In this document: positions 4,953 to 5,009 of the stretch, one piece after another
How the letters are laid out: each line of letters starts with the position of its first letter
Position numbering within the stretch: the first letter of the stretch is position 1
Assembly (NCBI GenBank): GCA_902470925.1
Contig: CABRIF010000131.1
Coordinates: 1-5,009, forward strand
From: an uncultured Collinsella sp.
Lineage (GTDB): Bacteria > Actinomycetota > Coriobacteriia > Coriobacteriales > Coriobacteriaceae
Direction: 5' to 3'
DNA length: 5,009 nt
The notes under the pieces: generated by a model
The model's database searches: none
What the model was told of the DNA's origin: nothing
What the model saw: the letters and a program-made list of their open reading frames with translations, nothing else
Made by a program: the position numbers and the translations under genes

Positions 4953-5009
4953 AAATAGCTAATAATTCAAGATTAAGAATATCAGACTAATAAAACCCAT
5001 AGATGCATA
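4953..5009. other. AT-rich stretch at the window end
   Basis: From about 4953 the composition changes sharply: 14 of 57 bases are G or C, against a strongly GC-rich remainder. No gene, tRNA or clear promoter is seen in it. It could be the edge of acquired DNA, an AT-rich control region for a gene beyond the window, or a mis-joined read end, since the other end of the sequence also carries an artefact. Confidence 0.7.

Overview
The window looks like one end (possibly all) of a metagenome or draft-genome contig from a high-GC Gram-positive bacterium. The first 46 bases are not genomic: they are an Illumina Nextera i7 adapter left on the assembly. The rest is mostly very GC-rich. The best lineage evidence is the L10/L12 ribosomal protein pair, its long attenuator leader, and the GC-rich codon use. 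Together these suggest an actinobacterium, most likely Coriobacteriia (Collinsella/Olsenella-like). That placement is an inference from protein character, not from a search.

Layout, all genes on the + strand: (1) adapter, 1-46; (2) the 3' end of a histidine-phosphatase family gene, 47-390; (3) a 316-base gene-free stretch with two strong GC-rich hairpins and a perfectly phased 20-bp triple repeat touching the next ribosome binding site; (4) a 475-residue FtsX/BceB-type ABC transporter permease, 707-2134, with no ATPase gene visible and no large extracellular domain; (5) a 26-bp near-palindrome in the gap, then a 335-residue membrane-anchored YdcF/DUF218 protein, 2230-3237; (6) a promoter and a long L10-type leader with an intrinsic terminator, 3295-3473, followed by rplJ (3543-4064) and rplL (4175-4552), with hairpins between and after the two genes and a strong terminator at 4604-4639; (7) a gene-free tail made of about six degenerate 41-bp tandem repeats (about 4645-4925), then an abrupt change to AT-rich DNA in the last 57 bases.

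How it fits together: rplJ and rplL form a self-contained unit. A sigma70-like promoter drives a leader of about 210 nt, in which L10 (with L12) probably controls read-through of a terminator, and the unit ends at its own terminator. The usual neighbours rplK/rplA and rpoB/rpoC are not in view. The permease and the YdcF protein are close and co-directional and may be co-transcribed; both are membrane proteins that plausibly act at the cell envelope. I see no defence system, mobile element, tRNA or CRISPR array. The least explained DNA is the 41-bp repeat block with its AT-rich edge, followed by the structured region before the permease.
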